A stretch of DNA of 34,919 nt from Burkholderiaceae bacterium (GTDB taxonomy: Bacteria; Pseudomonadota; Gammaproteobacteria; Burkholderiales; Burkholderiaceae_C). The first letter of the stretch is position 1. Each line of letters opens with the position of its first letter. This document shows, in pieces, positions 7,671-16,382 of the stretch. The position numbers were made by a program, and so were the translations under genes. The notes beneath the pieces were generated by a model. That model did no database searches. It was not told the DNA's origin and was given only the letters and a program-made list of their open reading frames with translations. The DNA is taken from positions 1 to 34,919 of the forward strand of contig SCRU01000021.1 in assembly GCA_004323695.1 (NCBI GenBank), written 5' to 3'.

Positions 7671-7694
7671 CGGCACCTCAGGGGTGCCGTTTTT
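7671..7694 (+). terminator. intrinsic terminator between DUF2783 and valS
   Basis: A 7-bp perfect stem CGGCACC / GGTGCCG with a 5-base loop is followed by five T. It ends the VOC-monooxygenase-DUF2783 operon and lies only 20 bases upstream of the valS start codon. It could instead act as an attenuator in a valS leader. Confidence 0.88.
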
Positions 7695-7714
7695 CGTTTC
7701 CCGTAAAGCCCCGC

Positions 7715-10654
7715 ATGACCGACACCCTGCAACAACCCGGCCTGAACAGTCTGTCCAAATCGTTCGAGCCCGCCGCCATCGAGGCCCGTTGGGGCCCGGA
7801 GTGGGAGCGGCGCGGCTACGCGGCGGCCGGCCAGCGCGGCACGGGCAGCCCCAGCGCACCGGCCCACGCGCAAGGCCATGACTTTGCGATCCAGCTGCCG
7901 CCGCCGAACGTGACCGGCACGCTGCACATGGGCCATGCGTTCAACCAGACCATCATGGACAGCCTCACGCGCTACCACCGCATGCGCGGCTTCAACACGG
8001 TCTGGGTGCCGGGCACCGACCACGCGGGCATCGCGACCCAGATCGTGGTCGAGCGCCAGTTGCAGGAACAGGGCAGCAGCCGCCATGACCTGGGCCCGAC
8101 CCCTGATGAGGCGCGCAAGAATTTCGTCGCGAAGGTGTGGGAGTGGAAGGAGCAAAGCGGCAACACCATTACCACGCAGATGCGGCGCCTGGGCGACAGC
8201 GTGGACTGGAGCCGCGAATACTTCACGATGGACGACAAGCTGTCCAGGGTAGTGACCGAGACCTTCGTGCGGCTTTATGAGCAGGGTCTGATCTACCGCG
8301 GCAAGCGTCTCGTGAATTGGGACCCGGTGCTCAAGACAGCGGTGAGTGACCTCGAAGTGGAGAGTGAGGAAGAAGACGGTTCTCTATGGCACATCCTCTA
8401 TCCCTTTGCAGATGGCCCCATCAATGGGGTGGCCGGCTTGACCGTGGCCACCACCCGGCCGGAAACCATGCTCGGCGACGTCGCTCTGATGGTGCATCCC
8501 GAGGATGAGCGCTACCGCCACCTGATCGGCAAAACCGTGACCCTGCCGCTCGTGGACCGCGAGATCCCTGTCATCGCGGATGACTACGTGGACAAGGAAT
8601 TCGGCACCGGCGTGGTCAAGGTCACACCGGCGCACGACGTGAACGACTACGCGGTCGGCCAGCGTCACAAGCTGCCCATCATCGGCGTGTTGACGCTGGA
8701 TGCCTCCATCAATGACAACGCCCCGCAAAAATACCGCGGCATGAACCGGTTCGCAGCGCGCAAGCAGGTCGTCGTTGACCTGGAGGCCATCGGCGCGATG
8801 GTCGAAGTGAGAAAACACAAGCTGCAGGTGCCGCGCTGCGCGCGCACCGGCCAGATCATCGAACCCATGCTGACCGACCAGTGGTTCGTCGCCATGAGCA
8901 AGGTCTCCGACCAGGACCCAAGCGGCAAGAGCATCGCACAAAAGGCCATAGACGCGGTCGCCACGGGCGAGGTTCGCTTCGTGCCCGAGCAATGGGTCAA
9001 CACCTACAACCAGTGGATGAACAATATCCAGGACTGGTGCATCAGCCGCCAGCTCTGGTGGGGCCACCAGATCCCGGCCTGGTACGACGAAGACGGCAAG
9101 GTTTATGTGGCACGGAACGAAGCTGAAGCGCAAACCCAGGCGCCCGGCAAGCGGCTGACGCGCGACGCAGATGTGCTCGACACCTGGTACTCCTCGGCGC
9201 TGGTGCCGTTTTCCACCATGGGCTGGCCGAACCAGGGCAACGCGCCGACCGACGACTACAACCTGTACCTGCCCTCCTCCGTGCTGGTCACCGGCTACGA
9301 CATCATCTTCTTCTGGGTCGCGCGCATGATCATGATGACGACCCACTTCACCGGCCGCGTGCCGTTCCGGCACGTCTACATCCACGGCCTGGTGCGCGAC
9401 TCGCACGGCCACAAGATGAGCAAGTCCGAGGGCAATGTGCTCGATCCGGTGGACCTGATCGACGGCATTGCGCTCGGCCCCCTGCTCGACAAGCGCACCA
9501 CCGGCCTGCGCAAGCCCGAGACGGCACCGCAGGTGCGCAAGAACACCGAGCGCGAATTTCCCGACGGCATTCCGGCGTTCGGCGCCGACGCGCTGCGCTT
9601 CACCTTCGCCGCGCTCGCCACGCTGGGCCGCAGCATCAACTTCGATACCCGGCGCTGCGAGGGCTACCGCAATTTCTGCAACAAGCTCTGGAACGCCACG
9701 CGCTTCGTGCTGATGAACTGCGAGGGGCACGACTGCGGGCTTGAAGAGCACACCAAGGCGCAATGCGCGCCGGGCCAGCCGTTCCACGGCTACCTGAGCT
9801 TCAGCCAGGCCGACCGCTGGATCAGCTCCGTGCTGCAAAAGGTCGAGGCGGACGTGGCCCGCGGCTTCGAGGACTATCGGCTCGACAACGTCGCAGGCGC
9901 GGTCTACCAGTTCGTCTGGGACGAGTTCTGCGACTGGTACCTGGAGATTGCCAAGGTCCAGATTCAGACGGGCAACGCCGCCCAGCAGCGCGCAACACGC
10001 CGCACCCTGATCCGCACGCTGGAAGCCATTCTGCGGCTGGCGCATCCGCTGATTCCCTTCATCACCGAAGAGCTCTGGCAAAAAGTGGCACCCGTGGCCG
10101 GCATTGGCGGCAATTCGGTCAGCATCGCGCCGTATCCGGTCAGCCAGCCGGGCAAGATCGACGAGGCCGCGATCGCGCATGTCGCCAGGCTCAAGTCGCT
10201 GGTCGATGCCTGCCGAAATTTGCGCGGCGAGATGAAGGTGTCGCCCGCCACGCGCCTGCCGCTTTATGTCATGGCGCCCAGCGCCGGCGAAACGGCCTTC
10301 GTGGAGCAGGCGGCGCCGCTGTTGCGGGCCCTCGCCAAGCTCGGCGAGGTGCGGGTGTTTGGCGACGAGGCCGCCTGGGCCGCCGCGGCCCAGGCTGCGC
10401 CGGTGGCCGTGGTGGGTGAGGCGCGCATCTGCCTGCACATGGAGATCGACGCCGCAGCCGAGAAAGCCCGGCTGGGCAAGGAGGTGGCGCGGCTGGAAGG
10501 CGAAATTGCCAGGACCCGGGGCAAGCTGGGCAACGAAGCCTTCGTTGCCAAGGCGCCCGCCGCCGTCATTGACCAGGAGCGCAGGCGGCTCGCAGATTTC
10601 ACGGCCACCCTGACCAAGGTGAGTGACCAGCTCGCGCGGCTCGCCGCGGATTAG
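7715..10654 (+). CDS. valS: valine-tRNA ligase
   Basis: The 979-residue protein is a class I valyl-tRNA synthetase that charges tRNA-Val in the cytoplasm. The HIGH motif reads HMGH (residues 71-74, in [14 protein letters not shown]) and the KMSKS loop is KMSKS at 567-571. The CP1 editing domain lies between them ([10 protein letters not shown], later [10 protein letters not shown]), the anticodon-binding region carries [12 protein letters not shown], and the C-terminal 65 residues form the expected coiled-coil arm. Length is slightly above the E. coli enzyme, partly from a typical insertion after KMSKS. The ATG at 7715 fits the family start; no Shine-Dalgarno is seen and the preceding terminator is 20 bases away, so the transcript leader is very short or the terminator is regulatory. 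Confidence 0.97.
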   Translation: MTDTLQQPGLNSLSKSFEPAAIEARWGPEWERRGYAAAGQRGTGSPSAPAHAQGHDFAIQLPPPNVTGTLHMGHAFNQTIMDSLTRYHRMRGFNTVWVPGTDHAGIATQIVVERQLQEQGSSRHDLGPTPDEARKNFVAKVWEWKEQSGNTITTQMRRLGDSVDWSREYFTMDDKLSRVVTETFVRLYEQGLIYRGKRLVNWDPVLKTAVSDLEVESEEEDGSLWHILYPFADGPINGVAGLTVATTRPETMLGDVALMVHPEDERYRHLIGKTVTLPLVDREIPVIADDYVDKEFGTGVVKVTPAHDVNDYAVGQRHKLPIIGVLTLDASINDNAPQKYRGMNRFAARKQVVVDLEAIGAMVEVRKHKLQVPRCARTGQIIEPMLTDQWFVAMSKVSDQDPSGKSIAQKAIDAVATGEVRFVPEQWVNTYNQWMNNIQDWCISRQLWWGHQIPAWYDEDGKVYVARNEAEAQTQAPGKRLTRDADVLDTWYSSALVPFSTMGWPNQGNAPTDDYNLYLPSSVLVTGYDIIFFWVARMIMMTTHFTGRVPFRHVYIHGLVRDSHGHKMSKSEGNVLDPVDLIDGIALGPLLDKRTTGLRKPETAPQVRKNTEREFPDGIPAFGADALRFTFAALATLGRSINFDTRRCEGYRNFCNKLWNATRFVLMNCEGHDCGLEEHTKAQCAPGQPFHGYLSFSQADRWISSVLQKVEADVARGFEDYRLDNVAGAVYQFVWDEFCDWYLEIAKVQIQTGNAAQQRATRRTLIRTLEAILRLAHPLIPFITEELWQKVAPVAGIGGNSVSIAPYPVSQPGKIDEAAIAHVARLKSLVDACRNLRGEMKVSPATRLPLYVMAPSAGETAFVEQAAPLLRALAKLGEVRVFGDEAAWAAAAQAAPVAVVGEARICLHMEIDAAAEKARLGKEVARLEGEIARTRGKLGNEAFVAKAPAAVIDQERRRLADFTATLTKVSDQLARLAAD

Positions 10655-10666
10655 CGAGACGGTGCG

Positions 10667-11629
10667 TTAAGGCGACGGCCCGGGCTCGCCGGAAACCACG
10701 CCCGGCACGGACACCGCATCCAGCGACGCCTCGTGCAGGCGATCCACCAGATACCAGTGCGCGCGCAGGCGCGCCTCGTGGGTATGCGCTGCCACGCGAG
10801 GTGTCACGATCAGGTTGTTCAAGCCGTGCAGCGGCGAGCCTTCGGCGACGAGACCGTCTTCGGCGCCATCGAGCAGACAGGTATCGATACGCCCGTCCCG
10901 CAAGGCGTTGGCCAGTGCCTGCGGCTCGAACAGCGCGGCGCGGCTGACGCTGACCCAGGCCTGCCCCGGCTTGCAGTGCATCAGCGCGGCCTCATTGATG
11001 AAGCCGGCGTAGCGTGAGGCATACAGCATCTGCAGCGAGACCGCGTCGGACTGCGCCATCAACTCGGGCAACGCGACCGGCTGGATTTTCAGGATTTCCC
11101 AGATCGCGGCACTGCGATGCAGCGCCGGTTCGTAGCCGATCAGCCGGGCGCCCAGCGGGACCAGCATCTTCGCCAGGGCGTGGGCAGCCGGCGTGAGACC
11201 CAGAATGCCGATCACGCTGTCGCCCAGTTCCCGGCCGAGCCGGATATCGGGGCGCCGGGCCCCTCCGAGCGGCACCCCGAAGCCGCGCCGCAACAGCATC
11301 AGCAGGCCGCCCAGCAGGTATTCGGCGTTGGCGCGCACGGGGGCATTGGCGGGCTGGATCAGCCGGATGCCCCGGTCGCGGCAACCTTCCAGATCGATGT
11401 TGTCGATCTCATCGAACAGGCCGGCAACCACCTTGAGCCGCGGCGCGAAGTCCAGCAGTTCGCGGGTGACGGCGACCTTGGGCGTCACCAGCAGCGCCTG
11501 CGTCTTGTACACGGCCCGGCGCAACGCGCCCGCATCGTCGGCCAGTTGCGGCTGGTAGCTGACGGCGTGACGTGCCTCCAGCCATTGCCGCACCTCCGGC
11601 ATCAACGTCTCAAGAAGTAAGATATCCAC
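10667..11629 (-). CDS. 2-hydroxyacid dehydrogenase-like protein with a missing catalytic histidine
   Basis: The 320-residue product has the D-isomer 2-hydroxyacid dehydrogenase fold, with a split catalytic domain flanking a Rossmann domain (about 100-285). Of the catalytic set, Arg230 (VSVSRAALF) and Glu257 (LLDGAEDG) are kept. The acid-base histidine of the usual TPH(I/V)A motif is Arg278 in TPRVAAHT. The dinucleotide loop is also worn: GILGLTPAAHALA (141-153) in place of GxxGxGxxG. It may be a binding protein or regulator rather than an active dehydrogenase, or an enzyme with altered chemistry. The start is GTG at 11629, with AAGGG upstream. It is convergent with valS (12 bases between stops) and divergent from galU. 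Confidence 0.82.
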   Translation of the reverse strand: MDILLLETLMPEVRQWLEARHAVSYQPQLADDAGALRRAVYKTQALLVTPKVAVTRELLDFAPRLKVVAGLFDEIDNIDLEGCRDRGIRLIQPANAPVRANAEYLLGGLLMLLRRGFGVPLGGARRPDIRLGRELGDSVIGILGLTPAAHALAKMLVPLGARLIGYEPALHRSAAIWEILKIQPVALPELMAQSDAVSLQMLYASRYAGFINEAALMHCKPGQAWVSVSRAALFEPQALANALRDGRIDTCLLDGAEDGLVAEGSPLHGLNNLIVTPRVAAHTHEARLRAHWYLVDRLHEASLDAVSVPGVVSGEPGPSP

Positions 11630-11732
11630 CTGCCTGCCCTTGTCCCAGGAACGTTGATGAGCACCGGCGCCATGCGCCAGCCTGTCAACGAGGCCCGCAC
11701 CGCCGCCAACACTTTAGCCACGAACGTCCCGC

Positions 11733-12638
11733 ATGTCGATGCAAAAAAACAAACCCGTCAAAACCGCCGTTTTCCCGGTCGCCGGCCTGGGCACACGCTT
11801 TCTGCCAGCCACCAAGGCGCAGCCCAAGGAAATGTTGCCGATCGTGGACAAGCCCTTGATCCAGTATGCCGTGGAAGAGGCGTATGCCGCGGGTGTGCGC
11901 CACATGATCTTCGTGACCGGGCGCAACAAACGCGCCATCGAGGACCATTTCGATACGGCCTACGAACTCGAGAGCGAGCTGGAAGCCAACCAGAAACTTG
12001 ACCTGCTGGCGCTGGTGCGGTCCCTGCAGCCGGATGACATGAACCTGTCTTTCGTGCGCCAGCCGCGCTCGCTCGGGCTGGGGCATGCGGTGCTGTGCGC
12101 CGAACACCTGGTCGGCGACGAACCGTTTGCCGTGCTGCTGGCAGACGACCTGATGGCCGGGCCTGCGGGCGGGCTGCCCGTGCTGACCCAGATGGTGCAG
12201 GCCTTCGAGCGTCTGGGAGGCTCGCTGCTGGCGGTGCAGGAAGTGCCGCTGGATCAGGTGCGCCGCTATGGCATCGTAGTGGGTGATCCGGTCGATGGCC
12301 CGCGCAATGAGCGCGTGCTGAAAGTCCGCGCCATGGTGGAAAAGCCCAGCCCCGAGACCGCGCCTTCGCGCATGGGCGTGGCCGGACGCTATATCCTGGC
12401 ACCCGGCGTCTTTGAACAGATCCGGAACCAGCCACGCGGCGTGGGCGGGGAAATCCAGCTGACCGACGGCATTGCACGCCTGATGCGCACGCAGCCGGTA
12501 TATGCGCTGCAGTACGAGGGAAAGCGCTACGACTGCGGCAGCAAGGAGGGTTTCCTGCAGGCCACGGTGGAACTTGCACTCAAGCACCCCGAGGTGGGGG
12601 AGGACTTTCGCCGCTACCTGCAGGGCCTCAAGTTCTGA
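11733..12638 (+). CDS. galU: UTP-glucose-1-phosphate uridylyltransferase
   Basis: The 301-residue protein is GalU, which makes UDP-glucose from UTP and glucose 1-phosphate for polysaccharide and lipopolysaccharide synthesis. The nucleotidyltransferase signature [18 protein letters not shown] is at residues 12-29, followed by [18 protein letters not shown]. The active-site region FAVLLADDL, the VEKP segment in the middle and GEIQLTD near the end are all as expected. The start could be the ATG at 11733 or a second ATG two codons later; neither has a strong Shine-Dalgarno. Its stop codon directly abuts the stop of the convergent TusA-like gene with no spacer. Confidence 0.95.
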   Translation: MSMQKNKPVKTAVFPVAGLGTRFLPATKAQPKEMLPIVDKPLIQYAVEEAYAAGVRHMIFVTGRNKRAIEDHFDTAYELESELEANQKLDLLALVRSLQPDDMNLSFVRQPRSLGLGHAVLCAEHLVGDEPFAVLLADDLMAGPAGGLPVLTQMVQAFERLGGSLLAVQEVPLDQVRRYGIVVGDPVDGPRNERVLKVRAMVEKPSPETAPSRMGVAGRYILAPGVFEQIRNQPRGVGGEIQLTDGIARLMRTQPVYALQYEGKRYDCGSKEGFLQATVELALKHPEVGEDFRRYLQGLKF

Positions 12639-12866
12639 TCAACGCCGGCGCAGGATGTGGATGAATTCCGCGCCCACGGTTTGCTGCTCGACCAGCTCGT
12701 TGCCGGTTTGCTTGGCAAACGCCTGAAAATCCCTCGTCGATCCGGCGTCGGTCGCTACGACCTTGAGCAGCTGGCCACTCGCCATGTCGGCCAACGCCTT
12801 CTTGGCCTTGAGGATGGGCAGCGGACAGTTCAGGCCGCGGGTGTCGATTTCCTTGTTGACTTGCAT
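12639..12866 (-). CDS. tusA: TusA/SirA-family sulfur carrier protein
   Basis: The 75-residue protein carries the family signature RGLNCPLPILKAKKAL, in which Cys14 of the CPxP motif accepts persulfide sulfur. TusA passes sulfur toward tRNA 2-thiouridine synthesis, and relatives act in other sulfur-relay or molybdenum-cofactor pathways. Size and the two-alpha/four-beta layout agree with the family. The ATG at 12866 has a strong Shine-Dalgarno GGAAGGA; the nine upstream codons are not used. It follows the Sco gene by 44 bases on the same strand, so it may be the last gene of the oxidase-assembly operon. Which of the TusA paralog groups it belongs to cannot be decided here. Confidence 0.88.
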   Translation of the reverse strand: MQVNKEIDTRGLNCPLPILKAKKALADMASGQLLKVVATDAGSTRDFQAFAKQTGNELVEQQTVGAEFIHILRRR

Positions 12867-12910
12867 GAGTTGAATCCTTCCGGGATGCCGCAATTTTAAG
12901 CACTTCGGGC

Positions 12911-13516
12911 TCAGGGCCGAAGCAGCAGCCGAATGTCCGACACCAGCGCGGCAACGCCGCTGCCGTAGCGGTAGTACAGGCGCACGTTGCCCTTTGTGTC
13001 ATACACGTAGCTGCCCGCCGAATGGTCCATGGTGTAGCTGGTGGGCGTCGTGCCGGGAACCTTTTTGTAATACACCTTGTACGCCTTCGCGAGCTCGGGG
13101 AGCTGCTCGGGCGTGGGGCGCAGCGCCAGAAAAGTCGGGTCGAAGTTGGCCATGTACGCCTTGAGCACCTGGGGCGTGTCGCGCTCCGGATCGACGGTGA
13201 CGAACAGCACCTGCAGCTTGTCGCCTTGCTGGCCCAGCGCCTTCTTGGCCTCGGCCAGCTCCGCCATCGTGGTCGGACACACGTCGGGGCACTGGGTGTA
13301 GCCGAAGAACATGACCACCACCTTGCCGCGGAAGTCGCTCAAGGTGCGTACCACCCCATCCTGATCCGCAAGATGGAAGTCACGGGCGTAATCGGCACCC
13401 GTGATGTCGATGTTCCGGAACTTGGGTTTGTCCTGCGAACACGCAGCAATAAAGCCGGTAAAACCCATCAACAAAGCGCTACCGGCTATTAATCTAATAG
13501 CATCTCTTTTATGCAT
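12911..13516 (-). CDS. Sco1/SenC copper chaperone, lipoprotein
   Basis: This 201-residue Sco protein has an N-terminal lipoprotein signal with cysteine 26 (FIAAC) and a thioredoxin-like domain. That domain carries the copper-binding CPDVC (Cys76 and Cys80) and His165 in TMDHSAGSY. Sco proteins deliver copper to, or reduce, the CuA site of oxidase subunit II in the periplasm. The ATG at 13516 lies 10 bases after the ctaB stop, so the genes are cotranscribed. An unusual AT-rich palindrome (13485-13501) encodes part of the signal peptide (DAIRLIAG). Confidence 0.94.
   Translation of the reverse strand: MHKRDAIRLIAGSALLMGFTGFIAACSQDKPKFRNIDITGADYARDFHLADQDGVVRTLSDFRGKVVVMFFGYTQCPDVCPTTMAELAEAKKALGQQGDKLQVLFVTVDPERDTPQVLKAYMANFDPTFLALRPTPEQLPELAKAYKVYYKKVPGTTPTSYTMDHSAGSYVYDTKGNVRLYYRYGSGVAALVSDIRLLLRP
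13485..13501. repeat. AT-rich GCTATTA/TAATAGC palindrome inside the Sco signal peptide
   Basis: A perfect 7-bp inverted repeat GCTATTA-ATC-TAATAGC lies in frame inside the Sco gene and encodes residues around DAIRLIAG. Its AT content contrasts sharply with the surrounding GC-rich gene. Confidence 0.6.
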
Positions 13517-13526
13517 GATGGGTGAC

Positions 13527-14423
13527 CTAGTGAAAGTAGTGGTCCAGGAGCAGCGCGGCAAACAGCAGGCTCAGGTGGATCAGGGAGAACCGGAACGTCT
13601 TGCGTGCGAGCGCGTCGGAGTAGTTGCGCCAGAGCCGAAAGCCATAGAGGCAAAAGCCGCTGCACAGAATCACCGCCGCGACCAGGTACAGCCAGGAGCT
13701 CATGCCGTACATGAACGGCATCAGGCACCCGGCAAACAGAATCAGCGTATACAGGAACACCTGCAATCGGGTGAAGGCGTTGCCATGCGTGACGGGCAGC
13801 ATCGGCAGGCCGGACTTGCGGTAGTCGTCCACGCGGTACAGCGCCAGCGCCCAGAAGTGCGGCGGCGTCCACAGGAAGATGATCAGGAACAGGATCAGCG
13901 CCTCCGGCCCCACATCGCCGCGCATGGCGGCCCAGCCGAGCACCGGCGGCATTGCCCCCGAGGCGCCGCCAATCACGATGTTTTGCGGGGTCAGCGGCTT
14001 GAGGATCACGGTGTAGATGACCGCGTAGCCAACAAACGTAGCCGCGGTCAACCACATGGTGAGCGGATTGATCCAGACATACAGCACCGCCGAGCCCAGC
14101 GAGAACAGCACGGAAGAAAACAGCAGCGCCTGCCCGTCGCTGAGTTCCCCCTTGGCCGTGGGGCGCCAGGCGGTGCGCTTCATCTTGGCGTCGATGTTGT
14201 GCTCGACCAGGCAGTTGAACGCCGCGGCCGCGGCCGCCACGAGCCAGATCCCCACGCAAGCGACGGCGGCGCGCTGCACATCGGCGAGCGACGGCAGGCC
14301 GGGCACGGCCAGCAGCATGCCGATCAGCGCGCAAAACACGATGAGCTGGATGACGCGCGGCTTGGTCAGCGCGTAGTACTGCTTGAAATGCGACATCGGG
14401 GCCGCGCTGGCCAAGGTATTCAT
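13527..14423 (-). CDS. ctaB: protoheme IX farnesyltransferase (heme O synthase)
   Basis: The 298-residue UbiA-family membrane protein adds a farnesyl group to heme B to form heme O, the precursor of heme A. It shows about nine hydrophobic segments. The first polyprenyl-diphosphate-binding motif is [15 protein letters not shown], and the second acidic region is [19 protein letters not shown]. The start codon at 14423 overlaps the ctaA stop (ATGA), which shows tight coupling with heme A synthase; the 87 codons upstream in the same frame belong to the overlapping ctaA reading and are not used. The Sco gene follows 10 bases downstream. Confidence 0.95.
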   Translation of the reverse strand: MNTLASAAPMSHFKQYYALTKPRVIQLIVFCALIGMLLAVPGLPSLADVQRAAVACVGIWLVAAAAAAFNCLVEHNIDAKMKRTAWRPTAKGELSDGQALLFSSVLFSLGSAVLYVWINPLTMWLTAATFVGYAVIYTVILKPLTPQNIVIGGASGAMPPVLGWAAMRGDVGPEALILFLIIFLWTPPHFWALALYRVDDYRKSGLPMLPVTHGNAFTRLQVFLYTLILFAGCLMPFMYGMSSWLYLVAAVILCSGFCLYGFRLWRNYSDALARKTFRFSLIHLSLLFAALLLDHYFH

Positions 14424-15625
14424 GCGGATAGCCTGGAGGAAGGGTGTGGGGGCGCGCCGGATGCAGTCACGGCCGCGGCCGCCTCGCGGGCGGCGCCGCG
14501 GCTCGCGCACACAGTCCATGTCAGCACGACTGCCAGCGCCGCCGCACCGCCGGTGTGCGACACGGCCGACACGAGCGGCCAGCCCAGCAACTCGTTGCCC
14601 AGGCCGGTGGCCAATTGCCAGAGCATCAGGCCGGCGATCCAGCGCGCCTGTGGGCGCAGGGCCGCGCTGCGGCGTAACCGCCACGCCAGCAGCCCGAGCG
14701 CGGCGAACACGACAAAGGCAAACAGGCGGTGCGTGAAGTGGATGGCGGTGAGCGCGGAGAAATCAATCGGGACGCCGCCCGGCGTCATGCCCAGTCTGCG
14801 CCAGATTTCAAAGCCCTGGTGGAAATTCATGTCGGGCCACCAGCTGTTCTGGCACAGCGGAAACTCGCGGCACGCGAGGACCGCGTAATTGGTGCTGACC
14901 CAGCCGCCCAGCGCAATCTGGCAGGCCACGAGCGCGCAGCAACACCAGAGCAGGCGCCGCGTGGAGCGCGCCAGCGACGCCGCCGCCAGGCCGCCCAGCG
15001 CCTGGGTGGCCTGCACAGCCTGCGCGCACAGCAGGGACAGCAGCACCATGCCGCCCAGCAGATGCAGCGTCACGATGGCCGGGAACAGCCTCATCGTCAC
15101 GGTGAGCGCGCCAAACGCGCCCTGCACGCAGACCCAGACGAGGGTTGCCGTCGGCCACCACGGGTTCACGGCCGCAGCCGCGCGGACGCCGCCCGCTGCG
15201 CCTGCGCCACGGCGCCGCAGCATCCAGCTTCCAATGGTCAGCGCCAGAATCAGCACGCCAACGCCGGTGGCCAGATAGCGATGCACCATCTCGACCCAGG
15301 CCTTGCCATGCGTCACGGGGCCCGTGGGCATGGCGGTCTGCGCCGCCGTGATCGCGACGCTGGCGCCGACCGGGCTGGCGTGTCCATAGCAGCCCGGCCA
15401 GTCGGGGCAGCCCAGCCCGGAATCGGTCAGGCGCGTGAACGCGCCGAACAACACCAGGTCGAACGTGAGGAACAGGGTCAGCAGCGTCAAGGCCTGCACC
15501 CAGCGTGCCGCTGGAGCGCGGCGATTGCGCAGCCAGACCCAGGTCAATGGACCCAGGGCCGCCAGCACGCCCGCAAGCATGACTTGCGCCAGCGGCGACA
15601 GGTTGTACAGGGACTGAACCGTCAT
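14420..15625 (-). CDS. ctaA: heme A synthase (COX15/CtaA)
   Basis: The 401-residue integral membrane protein oxidises the methyl group of heme O to the formyl group of heme A. Eight or so membrane helices are arranged as two homologous halves. Heme-ligand histidines are visible in [27 protein letters not shown] and SHTGGAA. Cysteine pairs occur in the loops CPDWPGC (first half) and CREFPLC (second half), as in COX15 proteins of this class. The ATG at 15625 is preferred over the 36-codon longer frame, which runs into the end of the upstream gene. It starts 22 bases after the Sco-like membrane protein stop and is coupled to ctaB by an ATGA overlap. Confidence 0.95.
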   Translation of the reverse strand: MTVQSLYNLSPLAQVMLAGVLAALGPLTWVWLRNRRAPAARWVQALTLLTLFLTFDLVLFGAFTRLTDSGLGCPDWPGCYGHASPVGASVAITAAQTAMPTGPVTHGKAWVEMVHRYLATGVGVLILALTIGSWMLRRRGAGAAGGVRAAAAVNPWWPTATLVWVCVQGAFGALTVTMRLFPAIVTLHLLGGMVLLSLLCAQAVQATQALGGLAAASLARSTRRLLWCCCALVACQIALGGWVSTNYAVLACREFPLCQNSWWPDMNFHQGFEIWRRLGMTPGGVPIDFSALTAIHFTHRLFAFVVFAALGLLAWRLRRSAALRPQARWIAGLMLWQLATGLGNELLGWPLVSAVSHTGGAAALAVVLTWTVCASRGAAREAAAAVTASGAPPHPSSRLSA

Positions 15626-15647
15626 GACGTCGACCCGATCGGATGCG

Positions 15648-16382
15648 TCAAGGCCGTTCGGCCCGGTTCCACGACTCGGACGCCCGCAGCAGTCGCGTGA
15701 GATCTTCCCTGGCCTTGGTGGCGCTGGCAACATCCAGGTTCGCGGGAAACCGCATCATGAGATGGCCCATCGGGTCCACAAGGTACAGATGCTCGGTCAA
15801 CGCATGACCGGCGGCCGGCGGCAGCCATTGGGTGAGGACGGCGGCCGGGACCCGCAGCACCGTCGCTTCTTTCAGGGCAGGGAGCAGCCTGGCGGGCACC
15901 GGCCCATCGTCGTCGACGAGCCAGACCCAGTTCACGCGGTACCGGTTCGCGCCCAGCGACGCGCGCAACTGATGCTGCAGGTACAGACGCTGCTGGCACC
16001 GGGCGTCGCATGCGCCATCGGCCACGCTGACCAGCAACCACTGGTTCTCGAGCGAGCGCAGCGGCACGCTGCGCCCCGCCAGTGTGGTCGCGGTCACGTC
16101 AGGAATCGGACGCTGCGGGTTGATCAGGGTGCCGAAGTCGGAACGGCCCGTCGGGTGAATCACGTAGTACGTGAAGTAGGACGCGATCACCGGCGCCGCG
16201 CAGATCAGCATCAGGATGAACATCATCCGGCGCCCGCTCGCCGTGCGCAGCGCGTCCTCCCGGACCCGCTGCGGCGTCGGCATTGAATGCACGCTCAGCA
16301 CGAGCGGCTCATCCAGCGCCTCAGGCCGCGGGACGCTGGCGACGGGGGGCAACGAAGCGCCGGATGATTTGGAACCAGACAT
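15648..16382 (-). CDS. membrane-anchored Sco-like thioredoxin-fold protein of the oxidase locus
   Basis: This 244-residue protein has one membrane helix (about 52-72, FILMLICAAPVIASYF) and a periplasmic C-terminal domain. That domain has a Cys-x3-Cys pair (Cys125 and Cys129 in ACDARC). A later histidine in EHLYLVDPMG (His198) lies just before the same Y/L-x-V-D-x-x-G strand as the Sco histidine region YVYDTKG in the neighbouring Sco gene. I therefore read it as a divergent Sco/thioredoxin relative that may handle copper or thiols in oxidase assembly; no specific function is established to my knowledge. The ATG at 16382 overlaps the end of SURF1 by 62 bases; a start at 16283 (MPTPQRV) would avoid the overlap, and neither has a good Shine-Dalgarno. 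Confidence 0.75.
   Translation of the reverse strand: MSGSKSSGASLPPVASVPRPEALDEPLVLSVHSMPTPQRVREDALRTASGRRMMFILMLICAAPVIASYFTYYVIHPTGRSDFGTLINPQRPIPDVTATTLAGRSVPLRSLENQWLLVSVADGACDARCQQRLYLQHQLRASLGANRYRVNWVWLVDDDGPVPARLLPALKEATVLRVPAAVLTQWLPPAAGHALTEHLYLVDPMGHLMMRFPANLDVASATKAREDLTRLLRASESWNRAERP

Noticed and set aside
7641-7714. T-box leader for valS
   Set aside because: T-boxes are a Gram-positive feature, and the region is too short for the specifier stem and lacks the T-box sequence; it fits a plain terminator.
8384-10438. 684-codon antisense frame inside valS
   Set aside because: It lies wholly within the conserved valS gene and has shadow composition with no recognisable domain.
10667-11629. 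Annotation as active phosphoglycerate dehydrogenase (serA)
   Set aside because: The catalytic histidine and part of the NAD motif are missing, and the protein lacks the regulatory C-terminal domain.
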